From Roseburia sp. (GTDB lineage: Bacteria; Bacillota; Clostridia; Lachnospirales; Lachnospiraceae), in contig JAMOZS010000001.1 in NCBI GenBank assembly GCA_023667765.1, positions 8,025 through 72,024 on the forward strand: a stretch of 64,000 bases of DNA. The letters run 5' to 3'. This document shows positions 62,102 to 64,000 of this stretch, piece by piece (positions within the stretch are counted from its first letter, which is position 1; each line of letters starts with the position of its first letter). The notes under the pieces are model-generated. The model made no database searches and had not been told where the DNA came from. It worked only from the letters and a program-made list of their open reading frames with translations. The position numbers and the translations under genes were made by a program.

Positions 62102-63403
62102 ATGAGAGACAGAGGAAAACCGGAGCTTCTGATTCCGGCCGGCAGTCTGGAGGTATTAAAGATTGCTGTGATATTCGGGGCAGATGCAGTATATATCGGC
62201 GGCGAGGCTTTCGGACTCAGGGCCAAGGCAAAAAACTTTTCTATGTCGGATATGGCGGAGGGGATTGTATTTGCCCATGCGCACGGAGTAAAGGTGTATG
62301 TCACAGCCAATATTCTGGCCCACAATGAGGATTTGAAGAGCGCAGAGGACTATTTCAGACAGCTTCGGGATATGAAGCCCCAGACGGCGGATGCGTTGAT
62401 TATTTCTGACCCGGGCATGTTTGCGCTGGCGAAGGAGGTGTGGCCGGAGGTGGAAATCCATATCTCCACCCAGGCCAATAATACCAATTATGGAACCTAT
62501 CTCTTCTGGTGGGGGCTGGGTGCAAAGCGGGTGGTGTCCGCAAGAGAGCTTTCCTTAGCGGAAATCAGGGAAATCAGAGAGCATATTCCCAAGGAGATGG
62601 AGATAGAGAGCTTTGTTCATGGCGCTATGTGCATTTCCTATTCCGGCAGATGTCTGCTCAGCAATTATTTCACAGGCAGAGACGCCAATCAGGGAGCCTG
62701 TACCCATCCCTGCCGCTGGAAATATGCGGTGGTGGAGGAAACAAGACCCGGAGAGTATCTGCCGGTCTATGAAAACGAGAGGGGAACCTATATCTTTAAT
62801 TCCGGGGACTTATGTATGATTGAGTATTTGCCGGAGCTAATAGAGGCGGGTATTGACAGTCTGAAAATAGAGGGTCGTATGAAAACTGCTCTGTATGTGG
62901 CCGCAGTAGCCCGAACCTATCGCAGGGCGATAGACGATTATTTTGAAAGCCCGGAAACTTATCAGGCAAATATGGCCTGGTATCGCTCGGAGATTTCCAA
63001 ATGTACCTACCGAAAGTTTACCACGGGTTTTTACTTTGGCAGGCCGGATGAAAAAATGCAGATTTATGACAATAGCACTTATGTGAACGAATATACTTAT
63101 CTGGGGATAGTGGAGGAGGTACGGCCGGCGGCGGAGCTGATTCTGAATGAGCGGGATACGCAGCTTAGCCGGATTAGACAACGCAATAAATTCTGCGCGG
63201 GCGACGTCATTGAGATTATGAAGCCGGATGGGCGGAATATACAGGCGACTGTGGAGGCCATGTATGATGAAAAGCTGCAGCCGCAGGAAAGTGCCCCCCA
63301 TTCCAAACAGGTGATTTGGCTTCAACTTTCGGAAACACCGAGGCAATATGATTTGTTAAGAGTAGAACGCTTTGCTGATAGATATGTAACAGTTCAACCA
63401 TGA
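62102..63403 (+). CDS. U32 family peptidase, TrhP-like
   Basis: The 433-residue protein has the U32 signature ESFVHGAMCISYSGRCLLSN and later cysteines ACTHPC that bind an iron-sulfur cluster. In Bacillus two such genes (yrrN, yrrO) make 5-hydroxyuridine in tRNA with prephenate; here one is visible. It starts with PELLIPAGSLEVLKIAV, typical of the family. It ends within the left arm of a long palindrome. Confidence 0.9.
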   Translation: MRDRGKPELLIPAGSLEVLKIAVIFGADAVYIGGEAFGLRAKAKNFSMSDMAEGIVFAHAHGVKVYVTANILAHNEDLKSAEDYFRQLRDMKPQTADALIISDPGMFALAKEVWPEVEIHISTQANNTNYGTYLFWWGLGAKRVVSARELSLAEIREIREHIPKEMEIESFVHGAMCISYSGRCLLSNYFTGRDANQGACTHPCRWKYAVVEETRPGEYLPVYENERGTYIFNSGDLCMIEYLPELIEAGIDSLKIEGRMKTALYVAAVARTYRRAIDDYFESPETYQANMAWYRSEISKCTYRKFTTGFYFGRPDEKMQIYDNSTYVNEYTYLGIVEEVRPAAELILNERDTQLSRIRQRNKFCAGDVIEIMKPDGRNIQATVEAMYDEKLQPQESAPHSKQVIWLQLSETPRQYDLLRVERFADRYVTVQP

Positions 63404-63478
63404 AATGATTCACAATCAGTGCTTCGTGTGCAAGCACCCACGCACAGCTTGCAAATCATTCCATGGCTGAACGATTAC
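63386..63478. repeat. Long palindrome overlapping the U32 peptidase stop codon
   Basis: The left arm gtaacagttcaaccatgaaa continues tgatt. The right arm, read inversely, is gtaatcgttcagccatggaa then tgatt, with about 4 mismatches in 25. The inner part contains a second imperfect pair (tgcttcgtgtgcaag against cttgcaaa-type). The stop codon tga is inside the left arm. Confidence 0.7.
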
Positions 63479-63507
63479 GACTATATAAAAAAAATAAAAA
63501 TTAGGTA

Positions 63508-63536
63508 TTGCAATTTTGGAAAAAATGGATTATCTT
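63508..63536 (+). promoter_or_regulatory. Sigma-A promoter of the glutamine synthetase gene
   Basis: TTGCAA and TATCTT are separated by 17 bases. Predicted leader length is about 235 bases, long for a housekeeping gene. Confidence 0.65.
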
Positions 63537-63599
63537 ATAGAAAATGGATGTGAGAGATTGTATTCTTGCATTTTCCACACATAAGGTAATTTAGAACAA

Positions 63600-63648
63600 A
63601 GATGTTCCAACGGTAAGTATCTTTACTTTGGGACGTTTTTTTTTCCCG
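63600..63648 (+). terminator. Leader terminator (attenuator) before glutamine synthetase
   Basis: gatgttccaacggtaag pairs with ctttactttgggacgt (about 13 pairs with three mismatches), followed by eight T. It lies between the promoter and the gene, so read-through probably regulates expression. Confidence 0.7.
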
Positions 63649-63777
63649 CAGTTTGATGCATTGCAGGTTAGAGTTCCCGTCAGCCTGCTGTGGGGTCTTT
63701 GATTTGATAAGCGGGGCAGGAAGAGATGGCCGCGGTGTGGATAGAACCGAAATAAAAACAGAAAGGAAGTAGGGAAT

Positions 63778-64000
63778 ATGAGCGAGATTTTAAATGTGGA
63801 AGAGATTTTTGCCAGTAAGGTATTTACCTTAGGGAAAATGAAGGAGAGATTGCCCAAGAGTGTATTCAAGGAAGTCAAAAGGATTATGGACCGGGGCGGA
63901 GAGCTCTCCCTGGCGACTGCCGATGTAGTGGCAAAGGCAATGAAGGATTGGGCCGTTGAAAACGGAGCAACTCATTATACCCACTGGTTTCAGCCCCTGA
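63778..64000 (+). CDS. Glutamine synthetase type III, 5' part only
   Basis: 74 residues are seen before the window ends. IFASKVFTLGKMKERLPKSV and VVAKAMKDWAVENGATHYTH plus WFQP are typical of the N terminus of type III glutamine synthetase (GlnN), which forms glutamine from glutamate and ammonia. AAAGGAAG lies 8 bases upstream of the ATG. The rest of the protein (about 620 residues expected) lies beyond the window. Confidence 0.9.
   Translation, partial: MSEILNVEEIFASKVFTLGKMKERLPKSVFKEVKRIMDRGGELSLATADVVAKAMKDWAVENGATHYTHWFQPL

Larger units (their letters stand above)
63404..63777. other. 374-base region before the glutamine synthetase gene
   Basis: No gene seen. From left to right: the palindrome, an A-rich stretch, a promoter, a possible attenuator hairpin and a 130-base unstructured leader ending in AAAGGAAG. 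Confidence 0.6.

Noticed and set aside
63543..63777. A canonical glutamine riboswitch (glnA RNA) before glutamine synthetase
   Set aside because: The known three-way junction consensus could not be recognised by eye; only an attenuator-like hairpin can be supported.

Overview
The window looks like a piece of the chromosome of a spore-forming, Gram-positive gut clostridium of the family Lachnospiraceae. The evidence is AGGAGG-type ribosome binding sites, sigma-A promoters (TTGACA/TATAAT), a CIRCE-controlled hrcA-grpE-dnaK-dnaJ operon, spore genes (a SpoVAF/GerA-family protein, YtaF, a CotF-like coat protein), the Firmicute cluster ireB-ruvX-DUF1292-mltG-like-trmR-U32 peptidase, and small families I know mainly from Lachnospiraceae (DUF6472, DUF6465, DUF1576). 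The species cannot be named from sequence alone.

Layout. 1-2.2 kb: two tRNA-Gly genes (the first truncated by the window edge), an orphan PTS EIIC and a Phd/RelE-type toxin-antitoxin pair. 2.2-12.4 kb: membrane and metabolic genes (GNAT, SpoVAF-like, DUF1576, YtaF, anion permease, polysaccharide deacetylase, YwlG, MurG, TSCPD protein). 12.4-21 kb: pgi, a lipoprotein, a D-2-hydroxyacid dehydrogenase with a HAD phosphatase and a GtrA protein, an alkylguanine methyltransferase, then mtnN and luxS (activated methyl cycle and AI-2). 21-26.4 kb: ricT overlapping trmN6, rsmI, a DUF6472 protein, an lrgAB-type pair and two small spore-coat-like genes. 26.4-35.4 kb is the accessory part: two tandem genes for giant secreted leucine-rich-repeat proteins with EF-hand-like loops, Cys-pair repeats, an Ig-like domain and an FnIII domain, followed by an Rpn-type nuclease and a degraded coding fragment. 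35.4-39 kb: aminotransferase, patatin, uppP and a DUF6465 protein. 39-47.6 kb: the heat-shock operon, then a second Hsp70 paired with a membrane-anchored J-domain protein. 47.6-57.6 kb: an O-antigen-ligase-like protein, a DUF6056-like protein, prmA-rsmE, a NifS-thiI pair, an HPr-like protein without the phosphorylatable His, mtaB and a HAD phosphatase. 57.6-63.4 kb: the ireB-ruvX-DUF1292-RNase J-YlbF-MltG-like-TrmR-U32 block. 63.4-64 kb: a promoter, a structured leader and the start of type III glutamine synthetase.

How it works together. RNA modification and turnover is a strong theme (trmN6, rsmI, rsmE, mtaB, thiI, trmR, U32 peptidase, RNase J, RicT, YlbF). Envelope biogenesis is another (murG, uppP, O-antigen-ligase-like, DUF6056, deacetylase, GtrA).

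The most unusual elements are the recombining LRR gene pair, the Hsp70/J pair with an HPE in place of HPD, the His-less HPr, a dispersed short palindromic repeat (CTAAGGAARCGCTGAT and its inverse) seen at seven places, and a long palindrome overlapping the U32 stop codon. No CRISPR array, prophage or complete insertion sequence was seen.
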